A stretch of 64,000 nucleotides of DNA from positions 16,736 through 80,735 of the forward strand of contig CAYPIE010000020.1 in assembly GCA_964410665.1 (NCBI GenBank), written 5' to 3'. The DNA is from CAYPIE01 sp964410665. Lineage in GTDB: Bacteria; Planctomycetota; Planctomycetia; Gemmatales; Gemmataceae. Positions 45,957 through 54,012 of the stretch are shown here, one piece after another (position 1 is the stretch's first letter; every line of letters begins with the position of its first letter). The notes under the pieces are model-generated. The model was not told the DNA's origin and searched no databases. It worked only from the letters and a program-made list of their open reading frames with translations. The position numbers were made by a program, and so were the translations under genes.

Positions 45957-46051
45957 GCATTTTGACTCGGGATACCTTGCGGTCCCACCAGCTCGCCCCG
46001 GTGCGGCTCGTTCGGCTGCAAGGCCCGCTTGCAGCGAAAGGACATCTAGCC

Positions 46052-46225
46052 ATGAAGCATCTCGGTCGACTGCTTTTGCTCGGGGCACTGATTTTGCCCG
46101 GGCTCGGCTGCGACTCCGGGTCTCCAAGTGACAACGAGACCAACCCGGAATTCAAAGTGCCCAAGGTTCCACCCGGGCGGTCGGGGGGCGGGGCACCGGT
46201 GACGAAAGATTCTGGCAATAATTAG
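46052..46225 (+). CDS. Small lipoprotein downstream of array member 2
   Basis: 57 residues. Signal peptide LGRLLLLGALILPGLGC with lipobox-like GLGC (Cys20), then a short, polar mature part (DNETNPEFKVPKVPPGRSGGG). AAAGGA lies 9 nt before ATG 46052. Probably co-transcribed with the DUF1559 gene. The mature part is too short for a domain; a tether or spacer role is speculation. Similar pairs follow at 49589 and 53796. Confidence 0.8.
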   Translation: MKHLGRLLLLGALILPGLGCDSGSPSDNETNPEFKVPKVPPGRSGGGAPVTKDSGNN

Positions 46226-46697
46226 GTCTGGCGTCCCGTTGATCGATTCCGAAGGGACTGTGCTGGGCGAAAACCAGAACGGAAACGCTGCCTGAGTAAG
46301 AAGCGGTCGTGAGGCTTCGCCCAAGGGTGACGCTCTCACTACCACCTCAACTCCAAGAAGCCGGTTGTGGTTTTGGATCCGTTTTGCCGACCTGATCGAG
46401 AACGGTCACTAGCCTGCTACATCCGAACTACGTGGTAGGGTTCAGGACTTTCCGCTGTACGAATCGGGCTGCGGTTCATTCCTTCAACGGAATTCGCGTG
46501 GCTGGAAATCGAGCATGCCGCTCGTCGAAGAGGCCTCCCACCCGTCGAGTCTGCTAGGCGTCTTTCCAAGTTTCGAGCGATTGGTCGCGGTCGGAAAGGG
46601 CACGCCAACGATCCAACACAATAGGGGTGTAGGTTGTATTCTCACGATCAGGAGAAAAAGTCTGAGGTTGAGCTGGAAAAAAACTCGGGAAATGTGA
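46226..46697. other. Gene-free stretch after the member-2 lipoprotein gene
   Basis: About 470 bp with only short frames lacking family features and no good ribosome-binding sites. It becomes AT-richer towards promoter (c). Confidence 0.5.
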
Positions 46698-46725
46698 TTG
46701 ACTGACCGAACTGACCGTGTACGCT
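46698..46725 (+). promoter_or_regulatory. Array promoter (c): TTGACT-N16-TACGCT
   Basis: TTGACT at 46698-46703, TACGCT at 46720-46725. About 250 bp before array member 3. The leader contains CCTCTCCC at 46809-46816. Confidence 0.5.
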
Positions 46726-46973
46726 ACCAGCAGCGATGGAGTTCAAGAATTGCGGACTCGCTGCAATGCTTGGGGTAAGATAACCATCGCAAACTTGTCG
46801 AACCAATTCCTCTCCCGAGTTGGTGTTACAAAACCGGCTTACCACGACCACGCGATACAATCGACGCAACTGCTCGCTTGTTGAGGAAGGTAAGGCGCGA
46901 ACGAAGTACCACACCAATTTGGATACAGATCGCCTGGTTGGTTGGCAGCAGACTGGTTGTTGAGGGCATACCC

Positions 46974-48053
46974 ATGCGCGTCTGCCACTCGCGGCGATCA
47001 GCCTTCACGCTGATCGAGCTGCTGGTAGTGATTGCCATTCTCGCGATTTTGATCGGCTTGCTGTTGCCGGCGGTGCAGAAGGTACGCGAGGCCGCGGCGC
47101 GCTTGCAATGTACCAATAACCTGAAGCAGTTTGGTCTGGCGCTACACAACCATCATGATGTTTACCAACGCTTTCCCGCCGCCCACCAGATTGGTATGAC
47201 CTGGTACTCTCCCTATCAACGCGAACAGCCGCCCGGTGGAGTCAATCCCGCGGTGACCTTCCAGGGTTCCCCCTATCCGGCAGAGGGGCCGTTCTGGAGC
47301 TGGAGTATGCGGATCGCACCATTCATCGATTTAGGCAATGTTTTTCATACGGTGGAATTGCGCGGGACGCGGAGTTCCTGGCCCTGGTGGGGTCACTATC
47401 TTCCTGGACGACCGCGAACCGCGGAGAATCAAGTCAATGGCGTGACGGCCAAGATATTCCAGTGTCCTTCGGATACGCGTTCCGAATTAGTTTGGGTCAG
47501 CAGCGATGGCCGCCACCGCGCGGCATTAACCTCGTATCTCGGGGTGAACGGTCGGGATCAATTCAAAGAAGCAATCTCGGGCAGCGGCAACCCCGGTCCT
47601 CGCGTCAAACTCCCCGGTCAAGACGGCATCTTGTATGTCAACTCGAGCGTGACGATCGGGGAAATCCGCGATGGTAGCAGTAATACACTGATGGTGGGCG
47701 AACGGCCGCCGGCGGAGAATCTGTACTACGGCTGGATGTGGGCCGGTGCTGGCGAGGATCCCCACTTTGGCACCGCTGACGTGGTCCTCGGCGTGCGTGA
47801 ACGTCCGCTACGCCCAGGTTGGCGACCGGACTTCTTCCGCCCGGGTAGACTGGTCGATCCCAATGATGAGCACCGCTATCACTTTTGGAGCCTACACACC
47901 GGCGGGGCCAACTGGTTGGTCTCCGATGGTTCGGTTCGCTTCATCACCTATCGAGCAGGAACCGAGAATGTGACGGTGGTCAACAACATCAATGTATCGC
48001 TGCTGGAAGCACTGGCTTCGCGGGCCGGGAATGAAGTGTTCGCTGATCAGTGA
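46974..48053 (+). CDS. DUF1559 pseudopilin-like protein, array member 3
   Basis: 359 residues. Start AFTLIELLVVIAILAIL, one Ile-to-Leu change from the other members; TNNLKQFGLALHNHHDVYQ follows. End motif HTGGANWLVSDGSVRFI, closing AGNEVFADQ. The frame is open to 46878, but ATG 46974 directly precedes the pilin signal and has GAGGGC upstream. Very close to member 1 (EAISGSGNPGPRVKLPGQDG). No lipoprotein gene follows. Confidence 0.93.
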   Translation: MRVCHSRRSAFTLIELLVVIAILAILIGLLLPAVQKVREAAARLQCTNNLKQFGLALHNHHDVYQRFPAAHQIGMTWYSPYQREQPPGGVNPAVTFQGSPYPAEGPFWSWSMRIAPFIDLGNVFHTVELRGTRSSWPWWGHYLPGRPRTAENQVNGVTAKIFQCPSDTRSELVWVSSDGRHRAALTSYLGVNGRDQFKEAISGSGNPGPRVKLPGQDGILYVNSSVTIGEIRDGSSNTLMVGERPPAENLYYGWMWAGAGEDPHFGTADVVLGVRERPLRPGWRPDFFRPGRLVDPNDEHRYHFWSLHTGGANWLVSDGSVRFITYRAGTENVTVVNNINVSLLEALASRAGNEVFADQ

Positions 48054-48403
48054 GCGATTTCGCGATGAGACAAGGCAAGTAAGGTAGCTGGCATAGGTTT
48101 AGGTAAAATGGGCTGTATCTCTGAGCTGTACAGAACCTTGGTGATGCTGGAGACACTTGCGAGCAGGCTGACAATTGTCCACGTAAGAAAAATTTTCCAT
48201 AATACATTGACTCTTCGCGTGAATCACGTAAAATCCTCTTCAAGCAAGACACAGACTCGTGGTTTCTTCTTTCCGTTTTTACGGATACTTCGTAGTCTTG
48301 CCAATTTACCTCCTCTCCCACATGCCAGCTTGTGCTCACTGCACAATTCAGACATGTGTAACCCTGTATCATGATTCTCGTGAGTTCTGGAGATGGTACC
48401 GCA
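48054..48403. other. Leader region of array member 4
   Basis: Holds promoter (d) at 48207-48234 and CCTCTCCC at 48312-48319. About 200 bp before the start are recognisably duplicated before member 5. No other gene seen. Confidence 0.55.
48207..48234 (+). promoter_or_regulatory. Array promoter (d): TTGACT-N16-TAAAAT
   Basis: TTGACT at 48207-48212, TAAAAT at 48229-48234; a good match to the vegetative consensus. About 170 bp before member 4. Confidence 0.6.
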
Positions 48404-49408
48404 ATGGCACATTTGAAATCAAGCAAGCGTCATGGATTTACCTTGATCGAGCTGTTGGTGGTGATTGCGATCATCGCCATCCTGATCGGCTTGCTCCTGC
48501 CTGCCGTTCAGAAGGTGCGTGAAGCCGCGGCTCGGATGCAGTGTCAGAACAACCTGAAGCAGATTGCTCTGGCCGCCCACAACTATGAGTCGGCTTACGG
48601 CGTGATGCCCCCCGGCTTGATCGGCCCGAGCTTGGCCGATGAGCAGACCACCAGCGCATGGTTCCAAGGTCCCTATGTTGGGGTGATGGTGTTCCTGCTG
48701 CCCTACCTCGAGCAAGAGAACCTGTTCCGTACCCTGGCGTTGCCGACCACCAACCCCGATGCCCCAGCCACCGGCGACCAATATACGAACTGGTTCCAGC
48801 TTGGTGGCTATCCGAACGTGGCCAACTACACTGCCGCACAAGTCGAACTCAAGATGATGATGTGCCCATCGTTCCCAGGCACGCCGGGCAGCCGCGTGAT
48901 CCTGGGCATTCTGAACTTCTTCGTTCCTCCGGAATCGCTGTTCACGGGCATTTGGCGAGATGATTACGTTGGCGTGGAGCAGTTCCAACCGTTTGCGATC
49001 TCCAACTATCTGGGTGTGGCGGGTACGGCTCGCACGCTGACCCAAGAGGGCATCTTTGTCAACCGCAGCAAGACCAAGATCGCGGCCATCAGCGACGGCA
49101 CCAGCAACACGCTGGCTTTTGGTGAAGTGAGTGGGACCCGTTGGCCCAATGGCGGTAGCGGTAACCCGTTTGACAACACGCACAACTGGTTTGGTTCTGG
49201 GGCCATGTACTCGTTCCGCGTCCTTGGCTCGGGTGAGCAAGCCGCGCTTCGCGAGTTCAGTAGCTATCACACCGGCGTGGTTCAGTTCGCTTTAGGCGAC
49301 GGATCGGTGAAGGGTCTTCGGATCAGCGGCTCGACGTCGGACCTGATGCGTCAGCTGGGCGGAAAGGCCGATGGTGGCATCCTGGATGTCTCGGGTCTGC
49401 TGCCATAA
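48404..49408 (+). CDS. DUF1559 pseudopilin-like protein, array member 4
   Basis: 334 residues. Start GFTLIELLVVIAIIAIL, then QNNLKQIALAAHNYESAYGVMPPG. End motif HTGVVQFALGDGSVKGL, closing GGILDVSGLLP. A different subfamily from members 1-3, and nearly identical in length and text to member 5. ATG 48404 follows GGAGATGG; the frame is open to 48371. A small lipoprotein gene follows at 49589. Confidence 0.94.
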   Translation: MAHLKSSKRHGFTLIELLVVIAIIAILIGLLLPAVQKVREAAARMQCQNNLKQIALAAHNYESAYGVMPPGLIGPSLADEQTTSAWFQGPYVGVMVFLLPYLEQENLFRTLALPTTNPDAPATGDQYTNWFQLGGYPNVANYTAAQVELKMMMCPSFPGTPGSRVILGILNFFVPPESLFTGIWRDDYVGVEQFQPFAISNYLGVAGTARTLTQEGIFVNRSKTKIAAISDGTSNTLAFGEVSGTRWPNGGSGNPFDNTHNWFGSGAMYSFRVLGSGEQAALREFSSYHTGVVQFALGDGSVKGLRISGSTSDLMRQLGGKADGGILDVSGLLP

Positions 49409-49432
49409 AGGGAAGTCGAGTATTTATTGTGG

Positions 49433-49463
49433 CGGTCGGGGCGTTCCAAGGTGGCCCCGACCG
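49433..49463 (+). terminator. Hairpin after array member 4
   Basis: CGGTCGGGGC (49433-49442) pairs with GCCCCGACCG (49454-49463), loop 11 nt. It is followed by an ordinary sequence without a T run, so it may be a partial terminator or protective hairpin upstream of the lipoprotein gene. A decayed version follows member 5. Confidence 0.5.
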
Positions 49464-49588
49464 TGGCATTTACATAGAACAAAAGTCCGGGATTATTGCA
49501 GAAGCTTACCAAGACACACTAAAGGTTTCTTTCTCGATCCCACCCACAAACCCACCGTCGGTTCTTTCAATTTCGGAGAAATGCAACA

Positions 49589-49750
49589 ATGAAACGACTC
49601 CTCACGGGTCTGGCGCTGTTTGCCTTTGTCGTTACCCTTGGCTGCGCTGGCGGCCAAGATGAGAACAAGCCCAAGGGTGAGAATCCGCCCTCAGAAGAGA
49701 TCAAGACCAAAGAAGGGCAAGGCATGGTCAAAGAAACGATCAAGCCATAG
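49589..49750 (+). CDS. Small lipoprotein downstream of array member 4
   Basis: 53 residues: basic start KRLLTGLALFAFVVTLGC with lipobox TLGC (Cys19), then a Lys/Glu/Gly-rich mature part. CGGAGAA lies 8-9 nt before the ATG. It is 180 bp after the DUF1559 stop. The equivalent position after member 5 has lost the gene. It pairs with the DUF1559 protein as elsewhere in the array. Confidence 0.78.
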   Translation: MKRLLTGLALFAFVVTLGCAGGQDENKPKGENPPSEEIKTKEGQGMVKETIKP

Positions 49751-50679
49751 TTTCGGTTCATGCGCGTCACCGCTCCAGTAAGTGGGCAATCCCTGGGAGC
49801 GGTTGACGGCAACCATGTCGGTGGTATGAGTCCACGATTCATCCATCTCCTCAAAACCCCATCCTAGCACGCATCTCCATTTGTAAAAGCAGAACGTTAT
49901 TGTCTTCTTTAGTGGTCTACTTGAAAGCCGCGCTTCCTGAAGTGTGCTCTCGAACACGAGAGCGTGGCATACCGAGCAAAACAACTCGACATCGTGATGG
50001 GGATCCATTCTTTCCAAGCGTATTCCGGATCCATCTGAATGATTGGTATCGATGATCAAAGACTATTCCTGCATTGCTCATGAAGTGTTGCAATTCCCTA
50101 AGAACTGTGAACTCCCGGGCTCTACCATCTTGTTCAAGATATGGAATAAGAACTGTATTTGAAAAGAAGTGTGAGAAACACCTCCAAGTGATCACTGAAC
50201 GATCATCGGGAATCATATCATCCAATGAAATCGATTTGATCGGCCCATCCTGCTGGGAAGACCATCGGGAATCGATTTCAAGTCCACGATCAGCCATTCT
50301 GTTGCCCCCCGCACCTTGCATACGTTTGCGATCGGCTTCCCGGTTCGTGGCTATCCCAACCTGGCCAACGATGCCATCAAAACCAAAGAGCGCACTTTGA
50401 CGGACACTACCCCCGGATGCGACGGTAACTCTGAGTAACCATGCAACTGAGCCCGCACTCCTGAGGCCAAACGGTTCGCAGAAATGGGAAGCCAAGAACG
50501 ACTGCTGAGAGTCAACCATCCAGTCGCTGTTGATGAATCCAGAAGCGACTGTGGAAAAGGGTGCTGACACGGCGATGCGAAGCGCGGTTCCTTGGGACAC
50601 AAGTATCTACAATTCTGATACTTAATGTGGAGAGGGCTGTTTAACCCCCGCTCATCTAAGAAAAAATCCTGCTAGATCA
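49751..50679. other. AT-richer region with no assigned gene
   Basis: A 684-nt minus-strand frame is open from 50600 to 49917, but its product has no recognisable domain. A second minus-strand frame ending at 49691 holds an ELFCSVCHALVFES stretch with a CXXC pair that looks protein-like but is not in the same frame as any upstream region. This could be a decayed gene with frameshifts. No ribosome-binding site decides it. I do not annotate a CDS here. Confidence 0.35.
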
Positions 50680-50707
50680 TTGACTTGGCATGTGAATCAT
50701 GTAGGAT
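50680..50707 (+). promoter_or_regulatory. Array promoter (e): TTGACT-N16-TAGGAT
   Basis: TTGACT at 50680-50685, TAGGAT at 50702-50707. About 165 bp before member 5; leader CCTCTCCC at 50784-50791. Confidence 0.55.
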
Positions 50708-50875
50708 CTTCATCCAGCAAGACATCGACTCGTAGCTTTGTCTTTCCATCTTGATGGATGTTCCATCGTCTTGCTTCTGAATGCCTCTCCCACATGCCAG
50801 CTTGTGCTGAGTGCACAGTTCGGACATGGATCGCTCTGTACTAGGATTCTCGTGAGTCTTGGGGATGGTATTGCT

Positions 50876-51880
50876 ATGACACATTCAGTATCAAAAAATC
50901 GTTATGGGTTTACTTTGATCGAGCTGTTGGTGGTGATTGCGATCATCGCCATCCTGATCGGCTTGCTCTTGCCAGCCGTCCAGAAGGTGCGTGAAGCCGC
51001 GGCTCGAATGCAGTGTCAGAACAACCTGAAGCAGATCGCTCTGGCCGCCCACAACTATGAGTCGGCCTACGGCGTTATGCCTCCGGGCCTGATCGGCCCG
51101 AGCTTGTCGCATGAACAAGATCTCGACCACTGGTGGAAAGGTCCTTATGTCGGTTTGATGGTCTTTCTGCTGCCCTACCTCGAGCAAGAGAATCTGTTCC
51201 GTACCCTGGCGTTGCCGACCACCAACCCCGATGCCCCAGCCACCGGCAACCAGTACAGCGGCTGGTGGTCGCTCGGCGGCTATCCGAACGTGGCCAACTA
51301 CACCGCCACGCAAGTCGAACTGAAGATGATGATGTGCCCATCGTTCCCAGGCACTCCGGGTAAGAATGTGATTCTCGGGATCATGAACTTCTTCGTTCCC
51401 CCGGAATGGCTGTACACCGGGATTTGGTTTGACGATTATGTGGGGGTAGAGCAATATCAACCGTTTGCGATCTCCAACTATCTCGGCGTGTCCGGGACAG
51501 CCCGCACCCTGAGCCAAGAAGGGATCTTCGTCAACCGCAGCAAGACCAAGATCGCGGCCATCAGCGACGGCACCAGCAACACGCTGGCTTTCGGTGAGGT
51601 GAGCGGTACGCGTTGGCCCAATGGCGGTGACGGCGACCCGTTCAATTTCACCCACAACTGGTTCGGCTCCGGGGCCATGTACTCGTTCCGTACCCTTGGC
51701 TCGGGTGAGTCATCCGCTATTCGCGAGTTCAGTAGCTATCACACCGGCGTGGTTCAGTTCGCTTTAGGCGATGGCTCGGTGAAGGGTCTTCGGATCAGCG
51801 GCTCGACGACGGAGCTGATGCGTCAGCTGGGCGGCAAGGCCGACGGTGGCATCCTGGATGTCTCGGGTCTGCTGCCATAA
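50876..51880 (+). CDS. DUF1559 pseudopilin-like protein, array member 5
   Basis: 334 residues, the same length as member 4 and very similar to it. Start GFTLIELLVVIAIIAIL; end motif HTGVVQFALGDGSVKGL; ending GGILDVSGLLP. ATG 50876 follows GGGGATGG; the frame is open to 50738. The differences from member 4 lie mainly near residues 65-75 and 110-120, as expected for diverging paralogs. No lipoprotein gene follows. Confidence 0.94.
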   Translation: MTHSVSKNRYGFTLIELLVVIAIIAILIGLLLPAVQKVREAAARMQCQNNLKQIALAAHNYESAYGVMPPGLIGPSLSHEQDLDHWWKGPYVGLMVFLLPYLEQENLFRTLALPTTNPDAPATGNQYSGWWSLGGYPNVANYTATQVELKMMMCPSFPGTPGKNVILGIMNFFVPPEWLYTGIWFDDYVGVEQYQPFAISNYLGVSGTARTLSQEGIFVNRSKTKIAAISDGTSNTLAFGEVSGTRWPNGGDGDPFNFTHNWFGSGAMYSFRTLGSGESSAIREFSSYHTGVVQFALGDGSVKGLRISGSTTELMRQLGGKADGGILDVSGLLP

Positions 51881-52476
51881 GAGAAGTCCAGCATTCTTGC
51901 GGTCGGGGCGACTCAGGGTGGCTCCGACTATGTCATTTGCATCGAGCGTTGTGGGAAAATCCGAAAGGATTGCCAAAACACGCCAGGTTTCCTTTCTCGA
52001 GCCTACCCACAACGCACCATCGATTCATGCTTTTTCAGGGGCTATCCCTAGGACCGCGGTGGACGTTGAGGCGCCATGATCATCGGATGGAGTCCACCAG
52101 ACTACCAGCATCATTGATCGAAATAATTATATACCATTTGATTCAATTTGCAGTATCTCCTCGGTTAACTGAAACTCGGCAACCTGCCCCCCGATCGTCT
52201 CGGTTGAGGTGTGACCGTCAACACCCGTGGATTACATACCAATCAAAACAATCACAATCTAGAATTGAATCATCATTTTCTCCCAGTTTACCCAAGGTCC
52301 AGGCGGGCTTCGTTTTGACGCCTTGGTTGGAGGTCTCAAGCCGCAAAAACGCCAAGAAAGTGCGGGGGAATGGCAGTGTGTTCTTCCTTCGATCAACTGG
52401 TGTGCGCGCTTTCCTGGAGTTCCGCACCGGAGTTTTTCCGTTCTTGGTCAGGATGTGGAAAACCACTCTAACGATA
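51881..52476. other. Gene-free stretch after array member 5
   Basis: A hairpin-like GGTCGGGGC / GGCTCCGAC pair remains from the duplicated 3' region. A 183-codon plus-strand frame (51937-52488) is open, but its composition and lack of family features suggest chance. AT-rich tract near 52115-52160. Nothing else identified. Confidence 0.4.
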
Positions 52477-52504
52477 TTGACTTCATGACAAAAAAGTTTA
52501 GACT
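52477..52504 (+). promoter_or_regulatory. Array promoter (f): TTGACT-N16-TAGACT
   Basis: TTGACT at 52477-52482, TAGACT at 52499-52504, spacing 16. About 140 bp before member 6. The leader has CCTCTCC at 52579-52585. Confidence 0.5.
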
Positions 52505-52644
52505 CAGAGCTGAACCGGGGTAAACCTCAGGGAGTATCTGCTATTCTCTGCGCTTCCATCTTCCCTGACCGGTTCACTCCTCTCCGAGGATGGAGTCGAG
52601 AACAGTCTGCGGGAATCACCGACGACCGAGGAGATGCAGTAATT

Positions 52645-53667
52645 ATGTCTCATCCAGATTCCAAACATCGTCATGGCTTTACCTTGATCGAGCTGTTGGT
52701 GGTCATTGCCATCATCGCCATCCTGATCGGCTTATTGTTGCCGGCGGTCCAGAAGGTCCGTGAGGCCGCCGCACGGATGAAGTGCCAGAATAACCTCAAG
52801 CAACTGGCACTCGCAGCGCACAACTTTGAGTCGGCTCGGGGCTTCATGCCCCCCGGTCAATTCGGCCCACCGCCCGCTGCCAACCCCGATTCGGGTGGGC
52901 CAGCGCCTGACTGGCCTGAATATCAGCACATGGGCGTTTTTCCGATCCTGTTACCCTATTTCGAACAAGACGCCCTGTTCCGTACTCTGACCGAGGCGAG
53001 TTTTAATCCCAGGACCAAGGGACCCGGCGTTTGGATCAACCTGTCAACGAGCTGGGCCGCAGCGCAGGTGAAACTGAGCATCCTGCAATGCCCTTCCGAC
53101 GACTACAGTACCAGCGGGGAAGAGGGCATCGATAACACGGTCATTGGTGTCCTTTCGTACCGCGACCCCTCGAACCCCCTCGGCGGTGCCTTTTACTCGA
53201 TTATTCAAATGAATTATCCAGGCTGGGAACTCGCTCGAACCAACTATACCGGGGTCGGTGGCGGCATCGGTAAGCCGAATAATGCCTGGGATCAATATGC
53301 TGGGGTGTTTACCTCAGCTTCACGCAACCGGATCCAGTCCATCAAAGATGGCACCTCGAATACGCTACTGTTCGGCGAAGCACTCGGTCGGGCGCAACCC
53401 CCATCCGATCAGCCGGAGCGCCGCAGTACGGTCAATATGCTGTCGTGGTTTGGTGTTGGCTACATTCCGACCGCTTGGGGATTGCCGGAAACGGATCATC
53501 ATATTCACTTCGCTAGTCAACATACCGGCGTGGTGAATTTTGCCCTCGCGGATGGCTCGGTTCGGACGATCCGCCGCAACGGCGCGGATCCCTTTCAAGG
53601 GTTTAATCAGGCCGGGGGTATTGCCGACGGGGATTTGGTCGCCGACGATCAGTTCTTGCTTCCCTAA
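52645..53667 (+). CDS. DUF1559 pseudopilin-like protein, array member 6
   Basis: 340 residues. Start GFTLIELLVVIAIIAIL, then QNNLKQLALAAHNFESARGFMPPG. End motif HTGVVNFALADGSVRTI, closing DDQFLLP. GAGGAG lies about 11 nt before ATG 52645. Its own subfamily, with an insert containing WLNLSTSWA-like text near residue 130. A small lipoprotein gene follows at 53796. Confidence 0.94.
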   Translation: MSHPDSKHRHGFTLIELLVVIAIIAILIGLLLPAVQKVREAAARMKCQNNLKQLALAAHNFESARGFMPPGQFGPPPAANPDSGGPAPDWPEYQHMGVFPILLPYFEQDALFRTLTEASFNPRTKGPGVWINLSTSWAAAQVKLSILQCPSDDYSTSGEEGIDNTVIGVLSYRDPSNPLGGAFYSIIQMNYPGWELARTNYTGVGGGIGKPNNAWDQYAGVFTSASRNRIQSIKDGTSNTLLFGEALGRAQPPSDQPERRSTVNMLSWFGVGYIPTAWGLPETDHHIHFASQHTGVVNFALADGSVRTIRRNGADPFQGFNQAGGIADGDLVADDQFLLP

Positions 53668-53718
53668 ACAACCTCGTTGGCCGGCGCGGCATTGATCCAT
53701 GAAGAGAGAAGAGAGAAG

Positions 53719-53757
53719 AGAGAACGCATCGATTGTAGTTATATCGATGCGTTCTCT
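53719..53757. terminator. Hairpin after array member 6
   Basis: AGAGAACGCATCGAT (53719-53733) pairs with ATCGATGCGTTCTCT (53743-53757), loop 9 nt, a perfect 15-bp stem. It is preceded by a GAAGAGAG-like short tandem stretch from 53701. Likely a terminator or RNA-stabilising hairpin between member 6 and the lipoprotein gene. Confidence 0.6.
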
Positions 53758-53795
53758 TGTCCATCCCGATCCTTCTTATCTCGAGTAGCGAAGTG

Positions 53796-53993
53796 ATGAA
53801 AACCGTTGTTTGTCGACAACTCGGTGGACTGGTGATGGTGGGTATGTTGTTGGGCTGCCTGGGCTGCGGAGGTAGCAATGAAGCGGAATATCCCGAGAAG
53901 ACTACTCCGCCCCCGAAAAACGTCAAGTTTGGCCTGGGTAAAGGTGGAGCTCCCCGTGGCGCTTCCACGACACTCCCTGGGAAGAAGAACTGA
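53796..53993 (+). CDS. Small lipoprotein downstream of array member 6
   Basis: 65 residues. Signal peptide LGGLVMVGMLLGCLGC; the Cys of GCLGC (residue 21) is the likely lipidation site. The mature part is Pro/Lys-rich (KTTPPPKNVKFGLGKGG). ATG 53796 with a weak GAAG upstream. It completes the third DUF1559-lipoprotein pair of the array. Function unknown. Confidence 0.75.
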   Translation: MKTVVCRQLGGLVMVGMLLGCLGCGGSNEAEYPEKTTPPPKNVKFGLGKGGAPRGASTTLPGKKN

Positions 53994-54012
53994 GCGTCGC
54001 TCGGTTGCGAGA

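Larger units (their letters stand above)
48200..49550 (+). repeat. Left copy of a tandemly duplicated segment (DUF1559 gene with leader)
   Basis: Sequence from promoter (d) through member 4 and past its stop matches 50673-52010, which holds promoter (e) and member 5. Shared words include the CCTCTCCCACATGCCAGC leader, most of the coding region and a GGTCGGGGC hairpin-like motif after the stop. Boundaries are approximate. Confidence 0.7.
50673..52010 (+). repeat. Right copy of the duplicated DUF1559 segment
   Basis: Matches 48200-49550. The leader, coding region and first part of the 3' region are similar; downstream of about 52010 the similarity ends before the position of the lipoprotein gene in the left copy. 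Confidence 0.7.

Noticed and set aside
51937..52488. 183-codon plus-strand frame after array member 5
   Set aside because: No signal, domain or ribosome-binding site, and its sequence covers a decayed duplicate and promoter (f).
53701..53722. GAAGAGAG-like short tandem stretch as possible CRISPR repeat
   Set aside because: Only about two and a half units, no spacers and no cas genes; it is a simple repeat next to a hairpin.
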